Shown here piece after piece: positions 11,307-20,201 of a stretch of 64,000 nt of DNA. The stretch covers positions 3,938,001 through 4,002,000 of the forward strand of contig NZ_CP147737.1 in the NCBI RefSeq assembly GCF_037265215.1, in the 5' to 3' direction. The notes beneath the pieces were generated by a model. It was not told the DNA's origin. It did not search any database and was given only the letters and a program-made list of their open reading frames with translations. Each line of letters begins with the position of its first letter. The stretch's first letter is position 1. Both the position numbers and the translations under genes were made by a program. The stretch is from Xenorhabdus griffiniae (lineage in GTDB: Bacteria; Pseudomonadota; Gammaproteobacteria; Enterobacterales; Enterobacteriaceae).

Positions 11307-12086
11307 TTATTCACGGAAGAATGCATGATGTTCAAATAGTGGCTTAAATCCCATACGTGCATACAATGGACATTTTGCAGGAACACCATCCAGATACCAT
11401 TCTTTTACACCCTGCCGCTTAGACTCTTTTAGAACATAATGCATTAAAGTGGTCGCATATCCTTTGCCTTGCATATCGACTAAAGTCCCAAGATCATCAA
11501 GGCGAGCATAATCCTGCACTCGCGATAACGTTATTGCACTCACTGGTTTTTCATCTACATATAATGCGTAGTGCTGGAGTTGTTTTCCAGCTAAAAGTGC
11601 TGCTTCATGGCTCATCTGATATTGTGAAGTAATATTTTGCCCTACATTAAACGCATTATCTATTGGCGTCGTCCAATCGGCTAAACAGTGATTGACACAC
11701 CTGACATCATATTCACTGTATAACCTATCTTCTATCTGCCAATTTTCAAGATCGAGCCGCATCGATATTAATAAACTTTGCGGATCATAAACAAACCCAG
11801 CCTGATTGCAGGCCTTCTGAATATGTTCATACCCTCCAGCGGTCACAATACTAAAAGGCTGTTCACACCGTTCTTCCATTAATTGGATACCCGTTTTTAA
11901 CGCCTCAACGACATTCGGATCGTTTTGGGTAACCAACAAGAAATTAAAGAGCGAACTATTTATCCCCGTCACATATGCCCACACATGTTCACTGACATGT
12001 TGATGGATCTGACTGATGGATGAGTAAAAATAATCTTCAAGTCGTAAATGGTTTAAAATGTATACTGAAGTATTATGATTATTCAT
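11307..12086 (-). CDS. GNAT-family N-acetyltransferase
   Basis: A 259-residue protein. The C-terminal half carries the acetyl-CoA binding motif LVDMQGKGYATTLM (Q-x-x-G-x-A type), followed by WYLDGVPAKCPLYARMGFKP, a typical GNAT beta-alpha end. The N-terminal 130 residues are a less conserved degenerate GNAT-like half. The substrate is unknown. It converges on rpoD and appears to be host rather than phage, as it lies outside the att repeats. Confidence 0.8.
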   Translation of the reverse strand: MNNHNTSVYILNHLRLEDYFYSSISQIHQHVSEHVWAYVTGINSSLFNFLLVTQNDPNVVEALKTGIQLMEERCEQPFSIVTAGGYEHIQKACNQAGFVYDPQSLLISMRLDLENWQIEDRLYSEYDVRCVNHCLADWTTPIDNAFNVGQNITSQYQMSHEAALLAGKQLQHYALYVDEKPVSAITLSRVQDYARLDDLGTLVDMQGKGYATTLMHYVLKESKRQGVKEWYLDGVPAKCPLYARMGFKPLFEHHAFFRE

Positions 12087-12303
12087 ATCAACTCACAAAA
12101 TATATTATGGGAAGCAATGAAAATAGGGAACATAGCGAGTAATACCCCACCAGATTACAATAAAGTACACAAAACAATCACAAAACTTATCAAAAAATAG
12201 ACAGACGTCACCAGAAACAACCTGAAATGACTTATCGAATTCTTAAATAATATGAAAATATACTGATCATTGTATATAAAACACGCATATGAATTTTGGG
12301 GAC

Positions 12304-12333
12304 TAGACCTAGCACTAAACTGTACCGTATAAT
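12304..12333 (+). promoter_or_regulatory. Promoter of the tRNA-Ile2 gene
   Basis: A perfect TATAAT at 12328-12333 lies 15 nt upstream of the tRNA. A weak -35 (TAGACC at 12304) is 18 bp upstream. The C-rich run right after the -10 is the discriminator type seen in growth-rate and stringently controlled tRNA promoters. Confidence 0.6.
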
Positions 12334-12348
12334 CTCCCCCAATTCGAC

Positions 12349-12424
12349 GGCCCCTTAGCTCAGTGGTTAGAGCAGGCGACTCATAATCGCTTGGTCGCTG
12401 GTTCAAGTCCAGCAGGGGCCACCA
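12349..12424 (+). tRNA. ileX: tRNA-Ile2 (CAU anticodon, lysidine-modified type)
   Basis: A 76-nt cloverleaf: acceptor GGCCCCT/AGGGGCC, anticodon loop CTCATAA with anticodon CAT, T arm GCTGG-TTCAAGT-CCAGC, and an encoded ACCA end. Together with the position after rpoD, this identifies the E. coli ileX counterpart, which reads AUA after lysidine modification, rather than a methionine tRNA. Its 3' part (from 12380) is the phage attachment core and remains intact. Confidence 0.93.
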
Positions 12425-12425
12425 A
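12380..12425. other. attL, left prophage attachment core (46 bp)
   Basis: These 46 bases (anticodon loop to just past the CCA end of the tRNA) recur without mismatch at 61536-61581. Integration restores the tRNA, so the host gene stays functional. The integrase gene begins 13 bp to the right. Confidence 0.95.
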
Positions 12426-12438
12426 TCTATTCAGTAAC

Positions 12439-13602
12439 TTACACACCATTTACCCTAGCCATAACTGTCCCTTGGGACGTAGATGGGACTTGAGTGTCAA
12501 AAATCGCATCTATATGACGCGCGTGTTCAGTCAAATGATTTGGCGCTAAGTGTGCATATCTACGAACCATTTCGATTGACTCCCAGCCCCCCATTTCCTG
12601 TAGAATTGATAATGGAACGCCTGATTGCACCAACCAGCTAGCCCATGTATGTCTCAAGTCGTGGAATCTGAAATTCTCTATTCCTGATCGCTTCAATGCA
12701 GAATTCCATGCCTTGTTATCATCAACTCGCATTTTTCGGATGACTGGCGTTCTGGTCCCGTCATTTCGATTAGCGGATTTTTTATGCACGAACACCCATT
12801 TTTGGTGATTACCTATCTGGTTACGCAAAACCTGACATGCTGTATCATTCAGGGCTACCCCTATAGCCCTGCCTGACTTACTGTCTTCTGGGTAAATCCA
12901 TGCAACTTTTCTCTGCATGTCGATCTGTTGCCATTCCAGATTAATAATATTTGAACGCCGTAATCCTGTAGATAGGGCAAATTTAACAACGGATTTTAAC
13001 GGTTCCGGGCACTCATCAATCAGCCTTTTTGCTTCATGATGTTCTATCCATCGTATTCGTCCGTTTTTAGGTTGATTGGTCTTAATAATTGGCGCTCTAT
13101 CTATCCACTTCCATTCACGTTCTGCCGCTCTGAGCAGTGACTTGATGAATGCCAAATGCAGAGCTTTTGTTGCTTTAGCTGCTGGCTTGGGTGTATAGAC
13201 AGGAATATCCTTGCCCTTCTTTTTGTTGGCCTCGCATTTGGCTTGCCAATTTTCCAAATGCTTCCGGTTCTCCATTTTTGCTACTGAAACATATATCTTC
13301 TCTGCTGTGATGTTTTTTATGATCACGCCGGAGAAATGGATTAACCAAAAACCAATCATGCCCTTATCTTTGTCTATCGATTTCTTTTCTGACTTTTCTT
13401 CCAACCACCTGACACACGCTTCCTCAAATGTGATATCAGGATAATCACCCAGTTTATCAACTCGCCACAAATCAGCTCTTAATTTGTCGTGCAGTTCCTG
13501 AGCTTGCCGTTTGTCCTCTGTGCCAAGAGACTGTTTAATTCTCTTGCCGCCCGGGATCGTGATGTCGGCGTACCAAGTCTTGTTTCTGCGGAATATTGAC
13601 AT
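12439..13602 (-). CDS. int: Phage integrase (tyrosine recombinase)
   Basis: A 387-residue protein. The catalytic residues are visible in order: Arg in STGLRRSNI, His-x-x-Arg in [10 protein letters not shown], a second His/Trp in MGGWES, and the nucleophile Tyr in VRRYAHLAP. The N-terminal part holds an arm-binding domain ([20 protein letters not shown]) and a SAM-like core-binding domain. AAGGAAGG precedes the ATG. Located between attL and the excisionase-like gene, it would catalyse integration at tRNA-Ile2. Confidence 0.97.
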   Translation of the reverse strand: MSIFRRNKTWYADITIPGGKRIKQSLGTEDKRQAQELHDKLRADLWRVDKLGDYPDITFEEACVRWLEEKSEKKSIDKDKGMIGFWLIHFSGVIIKNITAEKIYVSVAKMENRKHLENWQAKCEANKKKGKDIPVYTPKPAAKATKALHLAFIKSLLRAAEREWKWIDRAPIIKTNQPKNGRIRWIEHHEAKRLIDECPEPLKSVVKFALSTGLRRSNIINLEWQQIDMQRKVAWIYPEDSKSGRAIGVALNDTACQVLRNQIGNHQKWVFVHKKSANRNDGTRTPVIRKMRVDDNKAWNSALKRSGIENFRFHDLRHTWASWLVQSGVPLSILQEMGGWESIEMVRRYAHLAPNHLTEHARHIDAIFDTQVPSTSQGTVMARVNGV

Positions 13603-13826
13603 TTGTTACCTTCCTTAGCGTCAACCGCGCTCACGGTTACAGTGTGGATCGGATTGTTTAATGCGGCAATGCAATTTTGACGAGTGATAAGATAGGGGGA
13701 TTGTTTTTTAGTTGGGTCTTTTCTGGCTGCCACTAATCGGCCTGTTCTAATCCAATTCCGTAATGTTGGTGGTGAGACCCCAACAAAATTACATGCTTCC
13801 GCAAATGTCAGGGGATATCTATCCAT
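13479..13826 (-). CDS. Excisionase-like helix-turn-helix protein
   Basis: A 115-residue protein. Residues 6-60 form a MerR/Xis-type winged helix ([20 protein letters not shown], then a basic wing [12 protein letters not shown]). Its 3' end overlaps the integrase gene by 124 nt in another frame, so the last 40 residues may be less constrained. The place just upstream of int and the DNA-binding fold fit an excisionase or directionality factor; a plain regulator is possible. Confidence 0.65.
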   Translation of the reverse strand: MDRYPLTFAEACNFVGVSPPTLRNWIRTGRLVAARKDPTKKQSPYLITRQNCIAALNNPIHTVTVSAVDAKEGNKCQYSAETRLGTPTSRSRAARELNSLLAQRTNGKLRNCTTN

Positions 13827-14034
13827 CCTTCATCTCCTTCTGAATCATCCGCACATAATACGCCAGCACTGATTTAGCGCTGAACTTCATGTGGTTGAGT
13901 GGTTTAAATTTGGGGGTGTATTTATCGAGAATTGCGGCGACTGCGACATCGTCGTATTTGGGTAGGTTGTTTAACTCATTCAGGCATTCCCTCGCCACCT
14001 GTCGTCGTCCGTTCTCGAATGATTGGTTATTCAT
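13819..14034 (-). CDS. Small phage protein of unknown function, 71 aa
   Basis: Not recognised. It is mostly helical and basic near the end ([21 protein letters not shown]). It overlaps the start of the excisionase-like gene by 8 nt, so the two are translationally coupled. A short gap with no gene (14035-14118) lies before the next gene of the leftward operon. Confidence 0.6.
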   Translation of the reverse strand: MNNQSFENGRRQVARECLNELNNLPKYDDVAVAAILDKYTPKFKPLNHMKFSAKSVLAYYVRMIQKEMKDG

Positions 14035-14118
14035 GATGCTCGGTTGACAAATTCGATTTAATTTGCAAAACGGTTGACGCTAAATAGTCAACCGACACTC
14101 TTTCCGTTCTCGAATTTG

Positions 14119-14760
14119 TTAGTCATTGGTGGTGAATTTAACCTCACTAATAAATTCGATATTATTTTGGGGTGACTCATTACCCCATAAATCCCAGCCC
14201 TCGACTGTCTCACGGGCAAATAATTCAATGCGTGGTACATCACCGTATAATTGCTCTAATCGGTAGTGAGCTTCTCGCGGCTTTTGCGAGTGTTCACCCA
14301 GACACGAATAAATAACCTGTTTCACGCTGGCGCTTTGTCGTGGCAGTCCATTACCACGAACGGCGATCAATACATCCTCGGTGTTGCTGCGGGTGTAGTT
14401 GCCGCCGTTCATCCGTGTTTCGGTGTTGAGCAGTTCCATAAAGTCATGAGCATCGAACAGCCTTTCTTCCCGAATAGCCTTATTGATACGTTCCATCGCT
14501 AACTTATTCAGCTTTATCCACGTGAACAGCTTCATGGTCTTAACTGTAAATCCCCATGCCTCAGCCAGCTTAATAGCTTCCAATGCAAAGTTCCCCGTGT
14601 ACCACATGCAGAGTACGGAATTTTCAGCGGCTATTTGTTCTATGGGTAATCGGGTGAGGGAATAAAAATCGGTAGTAGAGTAGTGGTTATTGGCGGCTCC
14701 GTTGCTGGCTGCGTTATTATATTGCCACGGGGGATCAGCTACGATGAGGCTGTATTTCAT
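14119..14760 (-). CDS. MT-A70-family DNA adenine N6-methyltransferase
   Basis: A 213-residue protein beginning MKYSLIVADPPWQYNN; DPPW at residues 9-12 is the catalytic motif of the MT-A70 group, and VLCMWYTGNFALEAIKLAEA and EDVLIAVRGN follow in the family's order. It would methylate adenine in phage or host DNA, commonly a guard against restriction. Part of the leftward early operon, overlapping the upstream small gene by 4 nt. Confidence 0.9.
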   Translation of the reverse strand: MKYSLIVADPPWQYNNAASNGAANNHYSTTDFYSLTRLPIEQIAAENSVLCMWYTGNFALEAIKLAEAWGFTVKTMKLFTWIKLNKLAMERINKAIREERLFDAHDFMELLNTETRMNGGNYTRSNTEDVLIAVRGNGLPRQSASVKQVIYSCLGEHSQKPREAHYRLEQLYGDVPRIELFARETVEGWDLWGNESPQNNIEFISEVKFTTND

Positions 14761-14975
14761 TCTCCATCCCTACTGTTACTTATATTAAATGGCAATCCAT
14801 CTGCCTCCATAGGGTTAATATTTGCAAAATCACATGGAATAATGAGACCGCCAAACTCTTTAACCATCATTAATGCTTGTTGGGCTTGAATCGCGATAAT
14901 ATTTTTTGGTAACACTAATTGATAAGTTACTCCATCAATTAAGACCAAAGTCGTCATTGCTTGAACTTGTTTCAT
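14757..14975 (-). CDS. Small phage protein of unknown function, 72 aa
   Basis: Not recognised. It starts MKQVQAMTTLVLIDGVTYQL and has no cysteine pairs or membrane segment worth the name. The 4-nt overlap with the methyltransferase gene suggests coupled expression. An internal ATG (MTTLVLIDG, residue 7) could be the true start. Confidence 0.55.
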   Translation of the reverse strand: MKQVQAMTTLVLIDGVTYQLVLPKNIIAIQAQQALMMVKEFGGLIIPCDFANINPMEADGLPFNISNSRDGE

Positions 14976-15082
14976 GGCTATATTCTCGTTATTTGTTTGG
15001 GTGGCGGTATAGATTTACTGCAAATATGCTTTTGTTATCACCTATATCATCAATGCTTTTATAAACCTTACCATCAGCTAAA

Positions 15083-15451
15083 TTATATAGCCACAGGCGC
15101 CATATTTTCATATTCAGATACTTTCGATTGCAGCTTGACAATTCCATCAACTAATGCACATATAATAGCACCATTTATGTCAGCCAATTTATGCCAGTCC
15201 GCATCATCCTGATGGTACGCATTAATAATAATCTCATATTCAGCGAGCTTTTCTACTGCTTCGCAAAGTGTGATTAACTTCTTAGGTGCTCTCATTAAAT
15301 CAAGATAATCAATCGCTGCTTGGAATTTAAATCTATCAGCATCGCTGTTTGATTTCATAAAACTATCGTATGCTAACAACGCTAATTCACTACGTTTTTT
15401 CATTTCCCGCGCCAACTCAAACGCTTCTTTGCATAAATCTGAATTAGTCAT
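15083..15451 (-). CDS. Phage protein of unknown function, about 122 aa
   Basis: Not recognised. It is a helical, soluble protein (KEAFELAREMKKRSELALLA; KLITLCEAVEKLAEYE). The ATG at 15451 was chosen because AGGTGAT lies 8 nt upstream; longer starts at 15457/15460 are possible. It overlaps the 3' end of the upstream gene by 8 nt. The 107 bp after it (14976-15082) hold no gene. Confidence 0.6.
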   Translation of the reverse strand: MTNSDLCKEAFELAREMKKRSELALLAYDSFMKSNSDADRFKFQAAIDYLDLMRAPKKLITLCEAVEKLAEYEIIINAYHQDDADWHKLADINGAIICALVDGIVKLQSKVSEYENMAPVAI

Positions 15452-16004
15452 TATCATCACCTGTATATTTAATTTTACCCGTCAATATCCCATCAATTAG
15501 TGTGCGCATTTCCCAGCACCAATAGAAAGATTCGACATAAACAGATAGTTGTTCGTAGTTATGTTGCTTGCGCTGAATAAATTTTTCGGCAGCTTCACGG
15601 GTTAAATGCGTGTTTACGGTTCTGTAGTCATATTTCCAGTGGAAAACATAGGCATCCTCTAATACAAATATTATGCATTCAGCTTTGTCGTGATCATCTA
15701 ATTCTGACCAATCAGATAAATATTCCTCTTGGGCGTGTTTAAATATTCTTTCTTTCTGTGTATCTTCAAAACTATCTAATGCCGCCTCAATGGAGTAATA
15801 TTCCCAACAATCGCAATATATGCCTATCTCATCATCGTCGAGGCCAACAACTTTAACTCGTTCTCTCACTGTGAATGATGGGTTCGTTGTAAAATGCTGG
15901 TCAACGCCAGCCCCTTTATGTTGATATTTGAGGCGATTAACAAAATCATTCCATGTTTCACGGGATAATTCGCCGCCGTCTGCCAGTGATGTAAAATCAG
16001 TCAT
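15444..16004 (-). CDS. Phage protein of unknown function, 186 aa
   Basis: Not recognised. An acidic protein with many aromatic residues (EIGIYCDCWEYYSIEAALDS; YVFHWKYDYRTVNTHLTREA; ESFYWCWEM). The second half reads like a binding domain, but no catalytic motif is visible. It abuts the upstream zinc-finger gene with a one-base overlap and lies in the leftward early operon, where phages keep host-takeover and anti-restriction genes. Confidence 0.62.
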   Translation of the reverse strand: MTDFTSLADGGELSRETWNDFVNRLKYQHKGAGVDQHFTTNPSFTVRERVKVVGLDDDEIGIYCDCWEYYSIEAALDSFEDTQKERIFKHAQEEYLSDWSELDDHDKAECIIFVLEDAYVFHWKYDYRTVNTHLTREAAEKFIQRKQHNYEQLSVYVESFYWCWEMRTLIDGILTGKIKYTGDDND

Positions 16005-16432
16005 TATTTAAACTCCCTGCATATATTCGCTGCCCGTTCGCACATATCAGTATCAAACCAGCCGAAGTGGCATTTGCTAGGACTAATGTCTAGCTGTTTT
16101 GCTAACCAATGGTACGCCTCCGTGCGCGCCCAATTCCATTTTTCTCTGACGTAATCGAAATGCTGATGGGCTGATAGACGCGCTATCCGTGTCGGTTTAT
16201 CCGCCAGTGACCCCATCGGGATATCCGTTCCCTGATGCATGCTGACACGCGCACCACATGTCCAGCAGTGGTATAACCACGGCCAGCGGTTGTCATGGAT
16301 ACGTTTAAATACATTCAGATGATGCTCAATCATCACGTGCCTGCCACAATATCGGCAGTGTGTCGGAATGGGGTAGAGGTCGTTAACTCTGAGAACTGCT
16401 TTTGGATTTGGGTTCCATGGGGTGTATTGCAT
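16004..16432 (-). CDS. Zinc-finger phage protein (DUF3268-like)
   Basis: A 142-residue protein from ATG 16432, chosen because AAGGAG lies 8 nt upstream; a longer frame from 16462 lacks one. It holds a CX2C...CX2C zinc knuckle (HCRYCGRHVMIEH and YHCWTCGARVSMHQGTDIP), followed by a helical part and a Cys pair near the end. The pattern with HQGTDIPMGSLAD resembles the zinc-finger-containing domain DUF3268 of phage proteins. Function unknown; nucleic acid binding is likely. It overlaps the methyltransferase upstream by 100 nt. Confidence 0.65.
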   Translation of the reverse strand: MQYTPWNPNPKAVLRVNDLYPIPTHCRYCGRHVMIEHHLNVFKRIHDNRWPWLYHCWTCGARVSMHQGTDIPMGSLADKPTRIARLSAHQHFDYVREKWNWARTEAYHWLAKQLDISPSKCHFGWFDTDMCERAANICREFK

Positions 16433-16908
16433 GAGGGACTCTCCTTCATGAATGCCACCCAATGTGTATTTGCCCTTTTTCCTGACGGGTGGCCAAACAA
16501 TGGTGATTGAGATACCAGCGCTAATATTTCACTGGTTTTGATTTGCGTTTCATTCCATTTAAAAATCAGTGTTCCTGCTGGGCGTAATACTCTAAATGCC
16601 TCCCTGAATCCCTGTGCTAAATCATCGCGCCAATTATTTTTATCCAATATGCCGTATTTCTTCCGCTGCCAACCGTTTTCACCTGCTCGTTCCAGATGAG
16701 GCGGATCGAATACAACTAACTGAAATGAATTACTGGTAAATGGCAGGGCGCGGAAATCACAGATAATATCCGGTTCAATATTCAACTCCCTGCCATCGCA
16801 TAAAATATGACGCTCTCGCCGGATATCGCAAAAAATAACATTGGGATTATTGCGGTCGAACCAAAACATCCGGCTGCCGCAACACATATCCAATATGGTT
16901 GGTGACAC
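16333..16908 (-). CDS. Class I SAM-dependent methyltransferase (phage)
   Basis: A 191-residue protein: motif I LDMCCGSRMFWFD (residues 6-18), an acidic strand end CDIRRE, and a DPPH motif in LVVFDPPHLERAGENG; the DPPH form is common in phage DNA-methylase-like proteins. LRPAGTLIFKWNE follows in the position of a late methylase motif. The last 35 residues overlap the next gene and look low in constraint. The substrate is probably adenine or another DNA base; this is the second methylase of the operon. Confidence 0.75.
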   Translation of the reverse strand: MSPTILDMCCGSRMFWFDRNNPNVIFCDIRRERHILCDGRELNIEPDIICDFRALPFTSNSFQLVVFDPPHLERAGENGWQRKKYGILDKNNWRDDLAQGFREAFRVLRPAGTLIFKWNETQIKTSEILALVSQSPLFGHPSGKRANTHWVAFMKESPSCNTPHGTQIQKQFSELTTSTPFRHTADIVAGT

Positions 16909-17029
16909 AATAATCCTCCCGCCGCATAGCAGCGTAGTGATGAAATGGTTTTGATTATTTAGTTAATATTGGGATTGCCGAGCACAAATACCCGGTGTTG
17001 AAAATCGGTGGAATGGTATAATCTGGGTT

Positions 17030-17176
17030 TCAGCTTTTCCCCTGTTTTTGCCTTTCCGCATACTCTTTAGCCCATTTACGATTACAGATAACGCATTTTC
17101 CATTTGCTACAAACCTCTCCGTATGTCCATGCGGACAGGGTTTCCCCTGAAAATATTTACTGGACTCCTTGATCAT
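17030..17176 (-). CDS. Small zinc-knuckle protein, 48 aa
   Basis: A 48-codon gene starting at ATG 17176, inside the last codons of the ATPase gene (20-nt overlap), with GGAGAC upstream. It contains PCPHGHTERFVANGKCVICN, a CX2HXH...CX2C zinc site followed by a basic helix RKWAKEYAERQKQGKS. This pattern occurs at the N-terminus of many phage HNH-type or recognition proteins, but here nothing follows it. A nucleic-acid-binding adaptor is plausible. Confidence 0.6.
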   Translation of the reverse strand: MIKESSKYFQGKPCPHGHTERFVANGKCVICNRKWAKEYAERQKQGKS

Positions 17177-18230
17177 TAGTTTGTGTCTCCATAATCATGG
17201 ATTTTATTTTCCCAAACCCCTGTTTTAATACTTCGCTATTCATCCCCTCAATAGCTGTCCAGCTCCGTGTGGCAAAAATGTTTTCCATAACGTCCAATCG
17301 CTGTTCTTTAGCTTCTTTGCTGTTCCCATCCAGCCCCAATTTTACGAATAACCCCTTTATTTCCTCGCACATGATTTCTCTTTGGCGCCTTTCGTACTGA
17401 AAACCATCATCCGTGATTTCGTTAACAAACAGCATTGAGCTGTCATGCTGCTCCATTGAATCAAAGTGCTTTCCGCCGATGTTGAGAAAATCAAAATGTG
17501 GAGCGAATGTCTGGAAAGTAGGGAAGTCGAACTCTTGTCCATTGAGCCTGTCAGTGCGATCCTTCTCTACCAGCGCCCTGTTAATGATTCTGCCGTTTTC
17601 TCTGTGCTTAATCATTTCGATGAGTAGCGATGGTTCATATCCCATCTCTTTCTCGGTTGCCATTTTTGTACCGTTAGTGATGAGTTCCATCTTTCCTGTT
17701 TCATCATTTTTTTGGTACTCATAAATAGAACCTGCACGACCACAAACTATTGCGTGGATCTTTGAAGAGAGGAATAAGTCGGTAAATTCAGCCCACTTGG
17801 CTTTGATAGGCTTCCAGTGATGGAATTCAAGCTGATAAACAGGTTTTGCACGTGGATTATTCTTTTGGCGTTGAGTATTGAGTTGCTTTAGATAACTATC
17901 CTGACAATCTTTCCATACGTGAGTAATTGAGTCTGCAATGATAATGGAGCATTCCTGTTCCGCTTCCCGCCAAAATCCCATCAAATCTTTAATTGCTCGG
18001 CTCTCGTCATAAACTAAAAATTCAATACCAACAGCCTCAAAAAACGGAATTATGTATGTTGCCGCTGGTTCTGTATCGAACATAGCAACAGGTTTTTTGA
18101 GATTATATGTTTTCCATAACCCTACAGCTATTTCCGTTGCTGTTCTGGTTTTCCCTGACCCCGCATCACCGTAAATTCCAATTTTTGCAAACGCCTGCTT
18201 CCGCTCGGCTTTCTTCAAATAACTTTTCAT
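17157..18230 (-). CDS. RecA-like P-loop ATPase (AAA_24 / Sak4-like)
   Basis: A 357-residue protein from ATG 18230 (MKSYLKKAERKQAFAKIGIY), preferred over an upstream start at 18260. Walker A GDAGSGKT lies about residues 21-28, and a Walker B-like SIIIADSITH at about 95-104. The fold type is the phage nucleotide-binding AAA_24 group, which includes Sak4 single-strand annealing ATPases. No single-strand-binding protein or exonuclease gene is obvious beside it. Likely role: recombination or replication of phage DNA; specific activity uncertain. Confidence 0.72.
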   Translation of the reverse strand: MKSYLKKAERKQAFAKIGIYGDAGSGKTRTATEIAVGLWKTYNLKKPVAMFDTEPAATYIIPFFEAVGIEFLVYDESRAIKDLMGFWREAEQECSIIIADSITHVWKDCQDSYLKQLNTQRQKNNPRAKPVYQLEFHHWKPIKAKWAEFTDLFLSSKIHAIVCGRAGSIYEYQKNDETGKMELITNGTKMATEKEMGYEPSLLIEMIKHRENGRIINRALVEKDRTDRLNGQEFDFPTFQTFAPHFDFLNIGGKHFDSMEQHDSSMLFVNEITDDGFQYERRQREIMCEEIKGLFVKLGLDGNSKEAKEQRLDVMENIFATRSWTAIEGMNSEVLKQGFGKIKSMIMETQTNDQGVQ

Positions 18231-18499
18231 GCTTGTCTCCTCTGCACCTGACACAAACATAATTTGCGTAGCAGGTCATTAACCATCTCATCGACCTCAT
18301 CGCCCGCATCGAACAGTTCACTGAATATCTCATTCATCCGTGGTGAGAAAATAGAGCATGTCCCTTCTGGTAATGAGTTATATAATCTGTGAGCGTCGTT
18401 TTCTTGTTGTTCCTCTACAGCTTCCTGATAGGCTGCCTCTTCCATTCTGCGCTCATATTGCTCATCCTGAGCACCGTAGGGGTTGTAATCGAATCTCAT
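18227..18499 (-). CDS. Acidic small phage protein, 90 aa
   Basis: Not recognised. Very acidic and helical (RRMEEAAYQEAVEEQQENDA), with a short Cys-containing end (RKLCLCQVQ). It overlaps both neighbours by 4 nt, showing tight coupling with the ATPase gene and the gene before it. Confidence 0.6.
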   Translation of the reverse strand: MRFDYNPYGAQDEQYERRMEEAAYQEAVEEQQENDAHRLYNSLPEGTCSIFSPRMNEIFSELFDAGDEVDEMVNDLLRKLCLCQVQRRQA

Positions 18500-18912
18500 G
18501 CCGCCTCCCGATGTAATTGCCTGTTCAATTCCATTGATATTTTGCGCCCCATCCCTGATTTGATAATCGCCTCAACCAAACTCACCTCATCACAGTTATT
18601 CACGAGATGAGTTATTATTTCGCTAGGGTCTGGATTGGAGCGTTTGGTGAACTCTGAGAATGTCATGTCAATTTGCAGGTCTGCGGGGTCTTTGAATATT
18701 ACCTGTGTGCGTCCATGCAGCGTCTTGCTGGTCGTTTCCGCATAGGTATAACTGAGCGTGATTGGATACATGATTACCTCTGTTAAATCGGAATAAATAC
18801 AGTTAATGAGATGAGAAAGAGAGTAATTCGGCGCTTCCATGCGCCGCCGGTTCCTAACTGCTTGCGGTTTTGTGGGTACGACCGCACACCCGTCGAACAT
18901 GTTGTTACGCAT
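18496..18912 (-). CDS. Phage protein of unknown function, 91-138 aa
   Basis: Not recognised. Two starts are credible: ATG 18912 (138 aa, GAGGG upstream) and ATG 18771 (MYPITLSYTYAETTSKTL, AGAGGTAATC upstream, 91 aa). The part after residue 48 looks better conserved in style (beta-rich, then helical). It ends 4 nt inside the next gene. Confidence 0.55.
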   Translation of the reverse strand: MRNNMFDGCAVVPTKPQAVRNRRRMEAPNYSLSHLINCIYSDLTEVIMYPITLSYTYAETTSKTLHGRTQVIFKDPADLQIDMTFSEFTKRSNPDPSEIITHLVNNCDEVSLVEAIIKSGMGRKISMELNRQLHREAA

Positions 18913-18960
18913 GTAACAGTCCCTCGTTAGTGAAAACGATTTGTGATTTTCGAGTTTGGA

Positions 18961-19362
18961 TTATTTAGAGGTCAGCGCAATCAGCGCTTTGGCGTGCAGT
19001 TCGGCGGATTCGAGGTCGAGGTGGATTAGTCCGCGTTGTAGCCAAGTGATATCATCTATGCCTCCATCCCAAAGCATAATTTCTTCAGAATCTGCGTAAA
19101 TATCTGGAAGGTAATAATGTGTTAGTTCAGGCAACGGCTCCCTCACTGGCTCAGGAACATCATATACCCCAATTTTTATAGTGCGGGGTTTTAGTCGGTA
19201 CATCAAATGGATATCAAAATTGATGGCGCGATCGCAATCTGTCCAGATGACATTATCAACACAGTTAAATGCACCATATTGAAAATGCTCCCACGGTTTA
19301 TCCGTTTCCTGAGCTAATTTCGCGTATTCCATAATTAAATCGGCGTGAATGTGTTTAGGCAT
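18961..19362 (-). CDS. Conserved phage protein of unknown function, 133 aa
   Basis: I recognise the middle motif (YRLKPRTIKIGVYDVPEPVR) from many enterobacterial phage early proteins with an I-x-I-G-x-Y-x-V-P-x-P signature, usually annotated as hypothetical. The C-terminal part is helical (LESAELHAKALIALTSK). No catalytic residues can be named. It lies 3 nt after the next upstream gene. Confidence 0.65.
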   Translation of the reverse strand: MPKHIHADLIMEYAKLAQETDKPWEHFQYGAFNCVDNVIWTDCDRAINFDIHLMYRLKPRTIKIGVYDVPEPVREPLPELTHYYLPDIYADSEEIMLWDGGIDDITWLQRGLIHLDLESAELHAKALIALTSK

Positions 19363-19365
19363 TGT

Positions 19366-19581
19366 TTATCTATCCTCCAATGGCATCGCACCGTCTTCTG
19401 GGTAATCAGTGCAATAGACACCCAGTTGTTCTATATAAAAACCACCGTCATCCTGAATTGCTAAATTAGTGCCAATAGTAAATTCTTCGCTTAATCTTAT
19501 TTCTTCTACTTTCTCGTAGGGGATTCCTACGAAATCACAAATGCGCTGAAATTGTTTAATTGTTAGTGTGATTTTACTCAT
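19366..19581 (-). CDS. Small phage protein of unknown function, 71 aa
   Basis: Begins MSKITLTIKQFQRICDFVGI. The ATG at 19581 is preceded by AGGAAA at 8 nt; longer frames start at 19587 and 19620. Acidic, with no recognisable domain. Separated by 3 nt from the next downstream gene, so probably co-translated. Confidence 0.55.
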   Translation of the reverse strand: MSKITLTIKQFQRICDFVGIPYEKVEEIRLSEEFTIGTNLAIQDDGGFYIEQLGVYCTDYPEDGAMPLEDR

Positions 19582-19650
19582 TATCATTTTCCTATATTCA
19601 GGTAATAAAAAGCCCCGCATTGGCGAGGCTGGTGATTATTATTTAAAATT

Positions 19651-19845
19651 TTATGCCATACATAATAATGTTATCGTAGGGACTAATAATGCTAACGCTA
19701 TTAGCACGCATATAAATTTAACTATTTTGTTCTTAGATGTGCATCCTATATACATAGATAACACTCCAACTGGAAGCGTTAACCACCAACACATCAAAAA
19801 CATAAATTTGAACCATTCAAGGCTATACATTTCTGCTACTAACAC
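19651..19845 (-). CDS. Two-helix small membrane protein, 64 aa
   Basis: Starts at a GTG with GAGGGAATAT upstream. Two hydrophobic segments are clear: residues about 12-32 (FKFMFLMCWWLTLPVGVLSM) and 43-63 (IVKFICVLIALALLVPTITL), with a short basic loop (TSKNK). Function unknown. Its size and topology resemble small toxin or superinfection-exclusion proteins, and a GhoS-like gene lies 460 bp away on the other strand, but linkage is not proven. Confidence 0.55.
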   Translation of the reverse strand: MLVAEMYSLEWFKFMFLMCWWLTLPVGVLSMYIGCTSKNKIVKFICVLIALALLVPTITLLCMA

Positions 19846-19931
19846 ACATATTCCCTCATGAATTCATTGTCGAATCCATGAATATATCAGAGTCACTCAC
19901 CACAGCCCACTCGGAAATGAGCTGGAGTTAG

Positions 19932-20174
19932 TTAATTTCCACCGACGGTTAAATCGAATTCTCTTTTAGTAATGGCTGGCTGCAACCCATTTGCAATGGG
20001 TATTTCATTTTCCGGTTCTGGTGACTTTATAAAACGCCAGCCTTTGAATAATCTCCCTGTGTAAATATTATCCATGTAACCTGGAAAGCAGCCTATTTTA
20101 TCCCGCAAAAATTCCAGTGCTGCCATTCTTTCTGAGATATCCGATTTCATCCGATTAAATTCATAATCAGTCAT
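19932..20174 (-). CDS. Small phage protein of unknown function, 80 aa
   Basis: The frame could be read from a TTG at 20255, but that extension lies wholly inside promoter element A and encodes the same residues that the element encodes at its other copy, so I reject it. The ATG at 20174 has GAGGGTGTA upstream and gives MTDYEFNRMKSDISERMAAL. No domain recognised. Confidence 0.55.
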   Translation of the reverse strand: MTDYEFNRMKSDISERMAALEFLRDKIGCFPGYMDNIYTGRLFKGWRFIKSPEPENEIPIANGLQPAITKREFDLTVGGN

Positions 20175-20201
20175 TACACCCTCACTATTAGTTATTATTG
20201 C

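Noticed and set aside
12155..12406. Leftward 83-codon ORF across the tRNA gene
   Set aside because: It is the antisense of the tRNA-Ile2 gene and promoter, a common false ORF.
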